Notes under the pieces: generated by a model
The model's database searches: none
Told to the model about the DNA's origin: nothing
The model's input: only the letters and a program-made list of their open reading frames with translations
Shown here: piece by piece, positions 8,117-16,382 of the stretch
How positions within the stretch are numbered: position 1 is the first letter of the stretch
Layout of the letters: every line of letters begins with the position of its first letter
Program-made: the position numbers and the translations under genes
Assembly: GCF_033542235.1 (NCBI RefSeq)
Contig: NZ_JAWRCU010000002.1
Coordinates: forward strand, 372,001 to 436,000
Source of the DNA: JAWRCU01 sp033542235
GTDB lineage: Bacteria > Pseudomonadota > Alphaproteobacteria > Rhizobiales > Rhizobiaceae
Direction of reading: 5' to 3'
Length of the DNA stretch: 64,000 bases

Positions 8117-9724
8117 TCACATCCTGAAAATGCCGAACTTTGTTTCAGGGACGGGCGCATTGAGCGCGGCGGAGAGCGACAGCGCCAGCACCTCACGGCT
8201 TTTTGCCGGGTCGATGATGCCGTCGTCCCAGAGGCGGGCGGAGGAATAGAGAGGGTGACCCTCGCGTTCGTATTTTTCGAGAATCGGCGCGCGGAACTCT
8301 GCCTCCTCTGCCGCCGACCATGTGCCGCCCTTGCGCTCGATCCCTTCGCGCTTCACCATGGCGAGCACGGTGGCGGCTTGCTCGCCGCCCATCACCGAGA
8401 TGCGGGCGTTCGGCCACATCCAGAGGAACCGGGGCGAATAGGCGCGCCCGCACATGCCGTAATTGCCGGCGCCGAACGAGCCGCCGATGATCATCGTCAC
8501 CTTCGGAACACGCGCGGTAGCGACCGCGGTCACCAGCTTGGCGCCGTCCTTGGCGATGCCGCCAGCCTCATATTTGCGGCCGACCATGAAGCCGGTGATG
8601 TTCTGCAGGAAGACGAGCGGGATCTTGCGCTGGCAGCAGAGCTCGATGAAATGCGCCCCCTTGAGCGCGCTCTGCGAGAAGAGCACCCCATTGTTGGCGA
8701 GTATGCCGACTGGGATCCCGTGGATATGGGCGAAGCCGGTGACGAGCGTGACACCGTAATTGGCCTTGAACTCGTCGAGCTCGGAGCCGTCTACGATGCG
8801 TGCGATCACCTCGCGCACGTCATAGGGCTGACGCAGATCCGTCGGGATTATGCCATAGAGCTCGTCCGCCGGATGGAGCGGCTCGCGCGGCTTCTGTAAG
8901 GCGACGCTTACGGATTTCACCCGGTTCAGGTTCTTCACGATGCGGCGCACGATGGCGAGCGCATGCTCGTCGTTCTCGGCATAGTGGTCGGCCACGCCGG
9001 ATTCACGCGTATGTACCTCCGCGCCGCCAAGCTCCTCGGCGCTCACCTCCTCACCGGTTGCGGCCTTCACCAGCGGAGGGCCGCCGAGGAAGATGGTTGC
9101 CTGGTTCTTCACCATGATCGTCTCGTCGGACATTGCCGGCACATAGGCGCCGCCCGCGGTGCACGAGCCCATCACGCAGGCGATCTGCGGGATGCCGGCG
9201 GCGGACATGTTGGCCTGGTTGTAGAAGATGCGGCCAAAATGCTCGCGGTCGGGGAACACCTCGTCCTGGTTGGGGAGGTTCGCGCCGCCTGAATCGACCA
9301 GATAGATGCAGGGCAAATTGTTCTCGAGCGCGATCTCCTGCGCTCGCAGGTGCTTCTTCACGGTGAGCGGATAGTAGGTACCGCCCTTCACGGTGGCGTC
9401 ATTGACGACGACCATCACCTCGCGGCCCTCGACGCGGCCGATGCCGGCGATCATGCCGGCCGACGCGATGTCGCCGCCATACATATCCCAGGCTGCGAAC
9501 TGGCCGATCTCGAGGAAGGGCGAGCCGAAGTCGAGAAGCTGCGCCAGCCGCTCCCGAGGGAGCAGCTTGCCGCGCGAGACATGGCGCTGCCGCGCCTCCT
9601 CGGAGCCGCCGCGCTCGACCTGGACGGCCTTGTCGCGGATGTCGGCGACCAGCGCGCGCATCTTTTCGGTGTTGGCGCTGAAGGTCTCGGAGGAGGGGGA
9701 GATTTGAGAGTGGATGGGTGGCAT
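8117..9724 (-). CDS. mccB: Methylcrotonyl-CoA carboxylase, carboxyltransferase beta subunit
   Basis: 535 residues, the usual length of MCC beta. The N-terminal carboxyltransferase half contains YLVDSGGANLPNQDEVFPD and FGRIFYNQANMSAAGIPQIA, which closely match MCC beta rather than propionyl-CoA carboxylase. The C-terminal half has the second oxyanion-hole region around IIGGSFGAGNYGMCGRAYSP and GGEQAATVLA. It transfers CO2 from biotin on MccA to 3-methylcrotonyl-CoA, giving 3-methylglutaconyl-CoA. It lies downstream of ivd, with a large palindromic repeat in the 326-bp gap between them. Confidence 0.93.
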   Translation of the reverse strand: MPPIHSQISPSSETFSANTEKMRALVADIRDKAVQVERGGSEEARQRHVSRGKLLPRERLAQLLDFGSPFLEIGQFAAWDMYGGDIASAGMIAGIGRVEGREVMVVVNDATVKGGTYYPLTVKKHLRAQEIALENNLPCIYLVDSGGANLPNQDEVFPDREHFGRIFYNQANMSAAGIPQIACVMGSCTAGGAYVPAMSDETIMVKNQATIFLGGPPLVKAATGEEVSAEELGGAEVHTRESGVADHYAENDEHALAIVRRIVKNLNRVKSVSVALQKPREPLHPADELYGIIPTDLRQPYDVREVIARIVDGSELDEFKANYGVTLVTGFAHIHGIPVGILANNGVLFSQSALKGAHFIELCCQRKIPLVFLQNITGFMVGRKYEAGGIAKDGAKLVTAVATARVPKVTMIIGGSFGAGNYGMCGRAYSPRFLWMWPNARISVMGGEQAATVLAMVKREGIERKGGTWSAAEEAEFRAPILEKYEREGHPLYSSARLWDDGIIDPAKSREVLALSLSAALNAPVPETKFGIFRM

Positions 9725-9767
9725 TGCTTCACATCTAAAGGGGCTAAATTAATGCCAGCGGCTTCAA

Positions 9768-9947
9768 ACTTTCACCGTTAGCGCTGCCCCTCACCCTTAC
9801 CCTCTCCCCGCACGCGGGGAGAGGGGGGCGCCGACGTCGGCGCCTCGCCTCCTCGGGAGACGATTGACGGCGACGCTGATGCCCCCCTCTCCCCGTCCTT
9901 CACGGGGAGAGGGTAAGGGTGAGGGGCAGCGCCAACGGTCAAAGTCT
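9768..9947. repeat. Large palindromic intergenic element (30-bp perfect arms)
   Basis: This element fills most of the gene-free stretch between mccB and ivd (9725-10050). Bases 9781-9810 and 9903-9932 are perfect 30-bp inverted repeats of the type GCGCTGCCCCTCACCCTTAC..., and imperfect pairing extends outward to about 44 bp. Inside are two further hairpins (CCCTCTCCCCG / CGGGGAGAGGG) and an 18-bp self-complementary GGCGCCGACGTCGGCGCC at 9828-9845. No coding potential was seen. Such elements are dispersed in rhizobial genomes. In RNA it would fold strongly and may affect ivd-mccB transcript stability. Confidence 0.85.
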
Positions 9948-10050
9948 ATCATCGTTCGTGCAAGTTGTTACGGTTTTCACGAAGTAATCACCAGACGTTC
10001 GTCGGCGGTAACATTGTTCGGTCCCGAGCCCTACTGCGAGCGGAAAGCCC

Positions 10051-11211
10051 TCAACTTTCCGCCATGATCTCGCGTCCGATCAGCCAGCGCCGGATCTCGC
10101 TCGTTCCCGCGCCGATCTCGTAGAGCTTGGCGTCGCGCAGCAGTCGGCCGGCGGGGTAACCGTTGATGTAGCCGTTGCCGCCGAGCAGCTGGATCGCATC
10201 GAGCGTCATCTGCGTGGCGCGTTCCGAGGCGTAGAGGATGCAGCCGGCGGCGTCCTTGCGGGTCGTCTCCCTACGGTCGCAAGCGGCCGCCACCGCATAG
10301 ACATAGGCGCGGCAGGCACTGAACGTGGTGTACATGTCCGCGAGCTTGCCCTGCACGAGCTGGAAATCGCCGATCGCCTGGCCGAACTGGCGTCTGTCGC
10401 GCACATAGGGCGCGACCACGTCGAGGCAGGCAGCCATGATGCCGAGCGGCCCGCCGGCCAGCACCACGCGCTCATAGTCGAGGCCCGACATCAGCACCTC
10501 GACGCCGCGGCCGTGCTGGTGCACGACGTTTTCGAACGGCACGTCGACGTCCTCGAACACCAGCTCGCCTGTGTTGGAGCCGCGCATGCCGAGCTTGTCG
10601 AGCTTCTGCGCGACCGAAAACCCCTTCATGCCGCGCTCGATGATGAAGGCGGTGATGCCGCGCGAGCCCATGGTCGGCTCGGTCTTGGCGTAGACCAGCA
10701 GCGTGCCGGCGTCCGGACCGTTGGTGATCCACATCTTGGAGCCGTTCAGGACATAGCGGTCGTTGCGCATTTCGGCGCGCAGTTTCATCGACACGACGTC
10801 GGAGCCGGCGCCTGTTTCGGACATTGCGAGCGCGCCAATCTTCGCCCCGGAGCAGAGGTCCGGCAGATATTTGGCCTTCTGCTCGGGCGTGCCCCAGCGA
10901 TTGATCTGGTTGATGCACAAATTCGAGTGCGCGCCATAGGAGAGGCCGACGGCTGCCGAGGCTCGGCTGATCTCCTCCATCGCGATCACATGGGCGAGAT
11001 ACCCCATGCCCGAACCGCCAAAGTCGGGATTGGCGGTGATGCCAAGCAGGCCGAGGCTGCCGAGCTCTTGCCAGAGCGGCATCGGGAAGTCGTTCGAACG
11101 GTCGATTTCGCCGGCGAGCGGAGCGATCCTCTCGCTCGCGAAGCGGCGCACCATGTCGCGCAGCGCGTCGATATCCTCACCGAGCGCGAAGTTCAGCGTG
11201 TTCGTGTACAT
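10051..11211 (-). CDS. ivd: Isovaleryl-CoA dehydrogenase
   Basis: 386 residues from the preferred ATG (MYTNTLNFALGEDIDALRD). Acyl-CoA dehydrogenase motifs include ALAMSETGAGSDV and WITNGPDAGTLLVYAKT for FAD and substrate binding. The catalytic Glu lies in GLDYERVVLAGGP (Glu247), the position specific to isovaleryl-CoA dehydrogenases, while the usual C-terminal acyl-CoA dehydrogenase Glu is replaced in EIGAGTSEIRRWL. The flavoenzyme oxidises isovaleryl-CoA to 3-methylcrotonyl-CoA, feeding MccAB. Its start overlaps the end of the TetR gene by 35 bp, indicating one transcript and coupled translation. Confidence 0.93.
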   Translation of the reverse strand: MYTNTLNFALGEDIDALRDMVRRFASERIAPLAGEIDRSNDFPMPLWQELGSLGLLGITANPDFGGSGMGYLAHVIAMEEISRASAAVGLSYGAHSNLCINQINRWGTPEQKAKYLPDLCSGAKIGALAMSETGAGSDVVSMKLRAEMRNDRYVLNGSKMWITNGPDAGTLLVYAKTEPTMGSRGITAFIIERGMKGFSVAQKLDKLGMRGSNTGELVFEDVDVPFENVVHQHGRGVEVLMSGLDYERVVLAGGPLGIMAACLDVVAPYVRDRRQFGQAIGDFQLVQGKLADMYTTFSACRAYVYAVAAACDRRETTRKDAAGCILYASERATQMTLDAIQLLGGNGYINGYPAGRLLRDAKLYEIGAGTSEIRRWLIGREIMAES

Positions 11212-11842
11212 TGCCTTGCCTTTTGTCGTCCTCGGCCCTGTTGCCGTCATGGCCTGCACCCACCAGCCGCATCGTCATGGTGAGATAGGTCTCGGTCACC
11301 TGCTCGACAGAGAGCCTTTCGTCGGGGCGGAACCAGACGATGACGCCGGTGATCATCTGAATGATCGCCATGGCGGTCAGGCCAATGTCATCCACCGCGA
11401 GGACACCTTGTTCGGTACCGTCGCGCAAGATCGTCCGCAAAGCCTTCTCATAGGCCGTTCTGAGCTTCAGGATCGCCGACAGCCGGTCGCGAGAAAGGCT
11501 GCGCAGCTCCATGTTGGAGACATGCGTCGAGTGACGGCGATCGATATGGAAGCGGATGTGGTTGGCGACATAGGCGGCGAGCCGCGCTACGGGATCGGTC
11601 GAGACCGGGCGTGCAGCCTCCCAGGCCGAGATCAGCCCCTCCATGTGTTCGCGCATCAGCGCGAAGAGGAGGTCCTCCTTGGTCGGGAAGTAGCGGTAAA
11701 GCGCGGCGGCCTGGACCCCAACCTCATTGGCCAACGCGCGCATCGACACAGCCTCATAGCCGTGCCGCGCCATCAGAACGAGCGCCGCCGAGCGTATCGC
11801 AGCTTGGGTCTTCTCGCCGTCGGAGCCTGTCGTTCTTGCCAC
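11177..11842 (-). CDS. TetR-family regulator, probably of leucine/isovalerate catabolism
   Basis: 221 residues from a GTG start that has GGGAGG 7 bases upstream; the ATG at 11872 lacks such a site. The N-terminal helix-turn-helix reads AALVLMARHGYEAVSMRALANEVGVQAAALYRYFPTK in overlapping pieces, with the TetR signature LYRYFPTKEDLL. The C-terminal part is a ligand-binding domain of the type that senses acyl-CoAs. It is the first gene of the ivd-mccB run, and a near-perfect palindrome 32 bp upstream of its start may be its operator. Local regulation of the pathway is an inference from position. Confidence 0.85.
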   Translation of the reverse strand: MARTTGSDGEKTQAAIRSAALVLMARHGYEAVSMRALANEVGVQAAALYRYFPTKEDLLFALMREHMEGLISAWEAARPVSTDPVARLAAYVANHIRFHIDRRHSTHVSNMELRSLSRDRLSAILKLRTAYEKALRTILRDGTEQGVLAVDDIGLTAMAIIQMITGVIVWFRPDERLSVEQVTETYLTMTMRLVGAGHDGNRAEDDKRQGNVHEHAELRAR

Positions 11843-11873
11843 GCCTGCCTCCCTCGAACAGTAATAAAACAAA

Positions 11874-11891
11874 CGTTCAATTAATTCAACG
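11874..11891. promoter_or_regulatory. Candidate TetR operator upstream of tetR-ivd-mccB
   Basis: CGTTCAATTAATTCAACG is an 18-bp palindrome broken only by a symmetric C/C mismatch pair. It lies 32 bp upstream of the TetR start and between that gene and the divergent helicase gene, where an autoregulatory operator would be expected. The surrounding DNA is markedly AT-rich compared with the window. Binding is not shown by sequence alone. Confidence 0.45.
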
Positions 11892-11975
11892 CACCTTTCC
11901 GGGCCGTCGGTAACAGGTCACTCGTCGTGGGACCCTTTGCTTGCGAACGAAAAGGAAACAAGGCTTCATGCCGAC

Positions 11976-14057
11976 ATGAACGTTGCGTTTCGTGATTCGG
12001 GAACTCAAGCCACCTATCTCGACCGGCTCAATGCCGGCCAGCGCATGGCGGTTGAGCATGGGGGAGGGCGGGTTGCCGGCCCGCTGCTCATCATCGCCGG
12101 CGCCGGGTCCGGTAAGACCAATACGCTGGCGCACCGCGTCGCGCATCTCATCGTGAACGGCGCCGACCCGCGCCGCATCCTGCTGATGACCTTCACGCGC
12201 CGTGCCGCCGCGGAAATGACGCGGCGCGTCGGGCGTATCGCCGCCGACGTCCTTGGCGACAAGGCGACGGCATTGACGGAAGGCCTCACATGGGCCGGCA
12301 CGTTCCACTCCGTCGGCGCGCGGCTCCTGCGCGATTATGCGCTGGAGATCGGGCTGGACCCGGCCTTCACCATCCACGACCGTGAGGACTCGGCCGACCT
12401 GATGAACCTTTGCCGGCATGAGCTCGGCCTGTCGAAGACCGAAAGCCGGTTCCCGGCCAAGAACACTTGCCTCGCCATCTATTCGCGCGTGGTGAATGCC
12501 GAAATGCCGATCGAGGATGTGCTGCGTAAGGCTTTTCCGTGGTGCTTCGAATGGGCGGCGGAATTGAAGGGATTGTTCGCAGCCTACGTTGAAGCTAAGC
12601 AGGCGCAGAACGTCCTCGATTACGACGACCTCTTGCTCTATTGGGCGCAGATGGCCGCGGAGCCGGCGCTCGTCGAACATCTCGGCGCGCGGTTCGATCA
12701 CATCCTGGTCGACGAATACCAGGATACCAATCGCCTGCAGGCCTCGATTCTGATGGCACTCAAGCCGGACGGCGCGGGTATCACGGTCGTCGGTGACGAT
12801 GCGCAGTCGATCTATTCGTTCCGGTCCGCCGAGGTGCGCAACATCCTCGATTTCCCGAAGCTGTTCCCCGTTGCAGCGGATATCGTCACACTCGACCGCA
12901 ACTATCGCTCGACCGACACGATCCTGGCTGCGGCCAATGCCGTCATCGCGGAAGCCGAAGAGCGCTTCACCAAGGACCTCTGGACCGAACGGAAATCTTC
13001 GGAGAAGCCGCGCCTCGTCACCGTACGCGACGATGCAGGTCAGGCGAACTATGTCTGCGAGGCGGTGCTTGCCGAACGCGAGGCCGGTACGCGGCTCAAG
13101 GAGCAGGCGGTGCTGTTCCGTACGTCGCACCACAGCGGTCCGCTCGAAGTCGAACTGACGCGTCGCAACATTCCCTTCGTGAAGTTCGGTGGGCTGAAAT
13201 TCCTCGATTCTGCGCATGTGAAAGACATGCTGGCCATGCTCCGCTTTGCCGAAAACCCGCGCGACCGCGTCTCGGGTTTTCGAGTCCTGCAGCTCATGCC
13301 GGGCGTCGGCCCGTCGACGGCCGGACAAGTGATCGACGCGATGGAGACTTCGCTCGACCCGACGATGGGTCTGGCTGCCGTGCGCGTGCCGCAGCGGGCC
13401 GAAGCCGATTGGCCTCGCTTCGTGGCCCTCTTCAAGGACGTGAGGGAGAGATCGGCCGCATGGCCGGCGGATCTCGAACAGGTGAGGCTCTGGTACGAGC
13501 CGCATCTGGAGCGCATCCATGAGGATGCCGAGGCGCGCCGCGCCGACCTCATGCAGCTCGAGCAGATCGCCGCGAGCTACCCATCCCGCGAACGCTTCCT
13601 TACCGAGCTCACCCTCGATCCGCCTGCGGCGAGCAGCGACCGTGCCGGTCCGCCGCATCGCGACGAGGACTACCTAATCCTCTCGACCATCCATTCTGCC
13701 AAAGGGCAGGAATGGAAGAATGTGTTCGTGCTCAATGTGGTCGACGGCTGCATCCCGGCCTGCCTTGGCGCCGGTGAGAAGGAAGACCTCGAGGAAGAGC
13801 GGCGGCTCCTCTATGTGGCAATGACGCGGGCGAAGGATTCGCTTCACCTGATGGCGCCCCAGCGTTTCTACGTGCACAACCAGCCGGGGCGCGGCGACCG
13901 TCATGTCTATGCGTCGCGGACCCGCTTTATCCCCGACCGCACACTGGATTATTTCGAGCGCTCCGTATGGCCTGCCACCGCCGGCGCAGCGGGCCGGAGC
14001 CCGCAACCGGATATCCGGATCGATCTCAAGAGCCGCATGCGAGGGATGTGGCGCTAA
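11976..14057 (+). CDS. UvrD/PcrA-like ATP-dependent DNA helicase (superfamily 1)
   Basis: 693 residues from the ATG; an in-frame TTG at 11937 would add 13. All SF1A motifs are visible: Walker A IIAGAGSGKTNTLAHRV, Ia MTFTRRAAAEMTRRV, Walker B ILVDEYQDTN, III VVGDDAQSIYSFR, IV LDRNYRSTD, V STIHSAKGQEW and VI LLYVAMTRAKDSLHL. It is a 3'-5' helicase/translocase, shorter than the main UvrD, probably a second paralog acting in repair or clearing of protein-DNA complexes. It is divergent from the TetR gene and alone in its transcript. Confidence 0.9.
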   Translation: MNVAFRDSGTQATYLDRLNAGQRMAVEHGGGRVAGPLLIIAGAGSGKTNTLAHRVAHLIVNGADPRRILLMTFTRRAAAEMTRRVGRIAADVLGDKATALTEGLTWAGTFHSVGARLLRDYALEIGLDPAFTIHDREDSADLMNLCRHELGLSKTESRFPAKNTCLAIYSRVVNAEMPIEDVLRKAFPWCFEWAAELKGLFAAYVEAKQAQNVLDYDDLLLYWAQMAAEPALVEHLGARFDHILVDEYQDTNRLQASILMALKPDGAGITVVGDDAQSIYSFRSAEVRNILDFPKLFPVAADIVTLDRNYRSTDTILAAANAVIAEAEERFTKDLWTERKSSEKPRLVTVRDDAGQANYVCEAVLAEREAGTRLKEQAVLFRTSHHSGPLEVELTRRNIPFVKFGGLKFLDSAHVKDMLAMLRFAENPRDRVSGFRVLQLMPGVGPSTAGQVIDAMETSLDPTMGLAAVRVPQRAEADWPRFVALFKDVRERSAAWPADLEQVRLWYEPHLERIHEDAEARRADLMQLEQIAASYPSRERFLTELTLDPPAASSDRAGPPHRDEDYLILSTIHSAKGQEWKNVFVLNVVDGCIPACLGAGEKEDLEEERRLLYVAMTRAKDSLHLMAPQRFYVHNQPGRGDRHVYASRTRFIPDRTLDYFERSVWPATAGAAGRSPQPDIRIDLKSRMRGMWR

Positions 14058-14076
14058 GGTGATAGGCGTTGCGCAG

Positions 14077-14147
14077 GGGACAGTTTACTTTTCCGCTTGC
14101 CTAGCTTTCAAGCGCCACGGCCTCTCTGCGGAAAGTAAACGGTCCCC
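14077..14147. repeat. REP-like palindromic element, copy B
   Basis: The left arm GGGGACAGTTTACTTTTCCGC (14077-14097) pairs with the right arm GCGGAAAGTAAACGGTCCCC (14128-14147) with one gap and one mismatch; the loop is about 30 bp. The inner arm sequence recurs at 2943-3013. Termini of the GGGGACAG...TTTCC type are reminiscent of REP/MITE sequences moved by IS200-like (RAYT) transposases, but no such transposase is in the window. Confidence 0.75.
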
Positions 14148-14249
14148 GGCACTTCCCTGGGCCGCCAACCGCCCTCTCGTGGATTCTTCCGGACCAGCCG
14201 CGTTTCAGGTAGATCGCTGCCGGCCCGGCCCGAAAGATTCGAGAAATAC

Positions 14250-15173
14250 ATGACCTCCTCCCCGTTCCGGTTCTTTGGTGGCAGGAACCTGCTTCTTGCC
14301 GCCGCGCTGTTGATGCTGGGCGGCGATTTCCTGTTTGCGCTCAACGACGCGATGGGGAAATGGCTGGTGGCGAGCTTCTCGGTAGGGCAGGTGGTGCTGG
14401 TGCGCTCCCTGGGCGCATTCATCGTGCTCGGGCCAATGATCGCGCGCCAGAGCCTGCGCGAGCTGCTGAGACCGGAACGGCCTCTCCTGCAGCTGCTCAG
14501 GGTCGTGTTCGTTACGGCTGACACGATGATGTTCTATGCGGCCGTGGTCTATCTGCCGCTCGCCGATGTGATGACGTTCTACATGGCCGGCCCGATCTAC
14601 GTGGCCGCGCTCTCGCATCTCCTGCTTGGCGAGAAGGTCGGCTGGCGCCGCTGGGTGGCCATCCTTGTCGGCTTCGTCGGCGTCGTCATCGCACTACGTC
14701 CGTCATCGGCTTCGCTGTCGCTTGCCTCGCTCTTCGCGCTGGTGGGCAGCCTGAGCTTCGCGCTTGGGATCATTCTCAACCGCAGGCTGCGTGCAACCAG
14801 CGACGGAACTCTGGTCACCTGGCAGACGATTGGCGCACTGCTCGGGGGAGCCGTCCTCAGCCTGTCGAGCTGGCACTCGCCAGCGCCGCTCGACTGGTTC
14901 GCGATGCTCTTGCTCGGCGTGGTGTCTTGCTGCGCGCATCTCATGATCACGCGAGCGCTGAAGCTCGCTCCGGCTTCGGCGCTTGCGCCGCTGCACTATA
15001 GCCTGCTGCTGTGGGCCGTCATCTTCGGCTATATCTTTTTCGCAGACCTGCCTGACCGCCAGATCCTGCTCGGCTCGGCGGTAATCGTGCTCGCCGGCCT
15101 GTTCATCTTCCACCGCCAGAAGGTGGTCGATAAGGTGGTCGCGCCCGAGACGGTGATCCGCGATATGCCTTGA
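14250..15173 (+). CDS. DMT-superfamily transporter (EamA domains)
   Basis: 307 residues with ten predicted membrane segments in two EamA repeats. The first repeat ends with YLPLADVMTFYMAGPIYVAA and LLGEKVGWRRWVAILVGFVG, and the second repeats the pattern around ALAPLHYSLLLWAVIFGYIF. The charged C-terminal tail (after HRQKVVDKV) lies in the cytoplasm. It is an inner-membrane permease of unknown substrate, related to the DMT protein at 6280-7170 but not a recent duplicate. The REP-like element lies about 100 bp upstream. Confidence 0.87.
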   Translation: MTSSPFRFFGGRNLLLAAALLMLGGDFLFALNDAMGKWLVASFSVGQVVLVRSLGAFIVLGPMIARQSLRELLRPERPLLQLLRVVFVTADTMMFYAAVVYLPLADVMTFYMAGPIYVAALSHLLLGEKVGWRRWVAILVGFVGVVIALRPSSASLSLASLFALVGSLSFALGIILNRRLRATSDGTLVTWQTIGALLGGAVLSLSSWHSPAPLDWFAMLLLGVVSCCAHLMITRALKLAPASALAPLHYSLLLWAVIFGYIFFADLPDRQILLGSAVIVLAGLFIFHRQKVVDKVVAPETVIRDMP

Positions 15174-15203
15174 CTTGCGGGGGGCTGCCGAGCCGGCCTC
15201 GTC

Positions 15204-15228
15204 GGAACATTTTTTCGGGCGCTCAGTT
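15204..15228 (+). promoter_or_regulatory. Candidate EcfG/RpoE2-type general-stress promoter
   Basis: GGAAC at 15204-15208 is followed after 17 bases by GTT at 15226-15228. This matches the known alphaproteobacterial EcfG (Sinorhizobium RpoE2) consensus of GGAAC, a 16-18 base gap, and (C)GTT. It lies 45 bp ahead of the 68-residue gene at 15273. Two more sites of identical spacing occur at 16066-16115. Confidence 0.5.
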
Positions 15229-15272
15229 CGGCATCCCGTCGCCACGGCGATGATGACAGAAGGAGATGCCTT

Positions 15273-15479
15273 ATGACGCTGCGCGAGTTGCTGGAGCAGG
15301 TGAAGGATCTCCCGCCCGAGACCGTTGTTTGCGCCGCTGAGGTCGACGAGGCCTTCGGCGTCAATATCGACAGCATCGAGTATGTGGACAAGGCGAAGGT
15401 GGGCGGGAGCAAGGCCGACGGCACCGAGGCAATCGACCTGAACGACGGCAGTGAACGGGTGCTCGTCATCCGCTGGTGA
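15273..15479 (+). CDS. Small hypothetical acidic protein (68 aa)
   Basis: 68 residues, preceded by an excellent Shine-Dalgarno (AAGGAGATGCCTT before the ATG). It is soluble and acidic, starts MTLRELLEQVKDLPPETVV and has no signal peptide or membrane span. I do not recognise a family. A candidate general-stress promoter lies 45 bp upstream, so a stress role is possible but inferred. It converges with the PEBP gene that ends at 15570. Confidence 0.75.
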   Translation: MTLRELLEQVKDLPPETVVCAAEVDEAFGVNIDSIEYVDKAKVGGSKADGTEAIDLNDGSERVLVIRW

Positions 15480-15569
15480 GAAGGCCCGCGATACTTGGCC
15501 GAAAAATGGGTTCCGCGGAAACGACGCTGGTGAGTTCCGCGTGAGCATCCAATTTGATCGGGCACCGCT

Positions 15570-16037
15570 TTAACGGTTCTCGAACGTGCCCACCAGCTCC
15601 GTCTCGGCGAGGATGTGCGGCCGCGCCTTCGTCCAGATATCGTCGATGCTTGCCTTCGGGCCAAGATGCAGGGTCTCGGTGTCGAGCGCGGCAAGCCGGA
15701 AATGATAATGATGGACGCCATGCCCTCTCGGAGGTTGCGGTCCGTCGTAATGCGCGTTGCCGAAATCATTGACGCCGTGGCCAAGCGTTTCGGTCTTGGC
15801 GCCGGGGGTCGTTCCCTCCGGCAAGTCTGAGCGTTCCCGAGCGATGTCGTATACGCTCCAATGGCGAAAGGTGCCGGACGGAGCGTCGGGATCTTCGACG
15901 ACGAGCGCGAAGCTTTTGGTCTCCGCCGGAGCATCTTTCCAGCTGAGCGGTGGGGAAACATTTTCGCCTTTGCGAGAGAACTTGCGCGGGATCTCTTCGC
16001 CATCGCGGAACGCAGGGCTCTCGAGAGTGAATGCCAT
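15570..16037 (-). CDS. YbhB/YbcL-type phosphatidylethanolamine-binding-like protein
   Basis: 155 residues from the ATG that has AAGGAGACCGTC before it; an upstream ATG at 16079 is less likely. PEBP family motifs are clear: SPPLSWKDAPAETKSFALVVEDPDAPSGTFRHW in overlapping pieces, including the DPDAP and GTFRHW anion-pocket motifs, and later HHYHFRLAALD. Bacterial members are small cytosolic proteins whose ligand is mostly unknown. A candidate EcfG-type promoter on the minus strand, 28 bp upstream, suggests induction under general stress. Confidence 0.9.
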   Translation of the reverse strand: MAFTLESPAFRDGEEIPRKFSRKGENVSPPLSWKDAPAETKSFALVVEDPDAPSGTFRHWSVYDIARERSDLPEGTTPGAKTETLGHGVNDFGNAHYDGPQPPRGHGVHHYHFRLAALDTETLHLGPKASIDDIWTKARPHILAETELVGTFENR

Positions 16038-16065
16038 GACGGTCTCCTTGATCTGCTGATCGAAA

Positions 16066-16090
16066 AACCAGACAGGCACGTAACTGTTCC
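16066..16090 (-). promoter_or_regulatory. Candidate EcfG/RpoE2-type promoter for the PEBP gene
   Basis: On the minus strand GGAAC (16090-16086) is followed after exactly 17 bases by GTTTTT (GTT at 16068-16066), matching the rhizobial general-stress sigma consensus. It abuts a plus-strand site of the same design, so the two -35 elements form the palindrome GTTCCGGAAC. Confidence 0.55.
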
Positions 16091-16115
16091 GGAACCTCTG
16101 AAAGGAGCTGTGGTT
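16091..16115 (+). promoter_or_regulatory. Candidate EcfG/RpoE2-type promoter for the 49-aa membrane peptide
   Basis: GGAAC at 16091-16095, a 17-base gap, then GTTTT from 16113. It lies 26 bp ahead of the ATG at 16141. The identical spacing in both directions from a shared GTTCCGGAAC centre is unlikely by chance and supports a true divergent stress promoter pair. Confidence 0.55.
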
Positions 16116-16140
16116 TTGCTACCGAGATGGGGAGGCAGCT

Positions 16141-16290
16141 ATGGCCACGAACAAATCCGAACGGCCGGTCTATTCGGCTGAGGACGTACGCCAGGGCGAG
16201 ATCATCCTGCGGACGCGGACGCGGCGGATCATCTTCGTCGCCGGATTGGTTGGGCTGGTCGTTCTCGCCCTGGTGATGCAATTTGCCTGA
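16141..16290 (+). CDS. Small single-span membrane peptide (49 aa)
   Basis: 49 codons ending in TGA, with GGGGAGG 5 bases before the ATG. The first 29 residues are hydrophilic and charged (RTRTRR just before the span) and the last 19 form one hydrophobic helix ending LVMQFA. The positive-inside rule places the N-terminus in the cytoplasm. No function is known to me. A candidate general-stress promoter immediately upstream suggests a stress-induced inner-membrane peptide. The strong ribosome site and clean topology argue that it is real despite its size. Confidence 0.75.
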   Translation: MATNKSERPVYSAEDVRQGEIILRTRTRRIIFVAGLVGLVVLALVMQFA

Positions 16291-16382
16291 GGTGAAGCGT
16301 TACGCAGGCGCGGTCCTTGGTGTAAAACATAAGGGCCGAACCCGGAGCATTCGAATGATGTATCCGATCCGGGAGCGTTAAG

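Noticed and set aside
11868..11895. Alphaproteobacterial LexA box (GTTC-N7-GTTC) ahead of the helicase
   Set aside because: Only one GTTC half is present; the sequence is better explained as a TetR palindrome.
11886..13658. A 590-codon minus-strand open frame
   Set aside because: It mirrors the UvrD-like helicase gene, which has all SF1 motifs; the antisense product has none.
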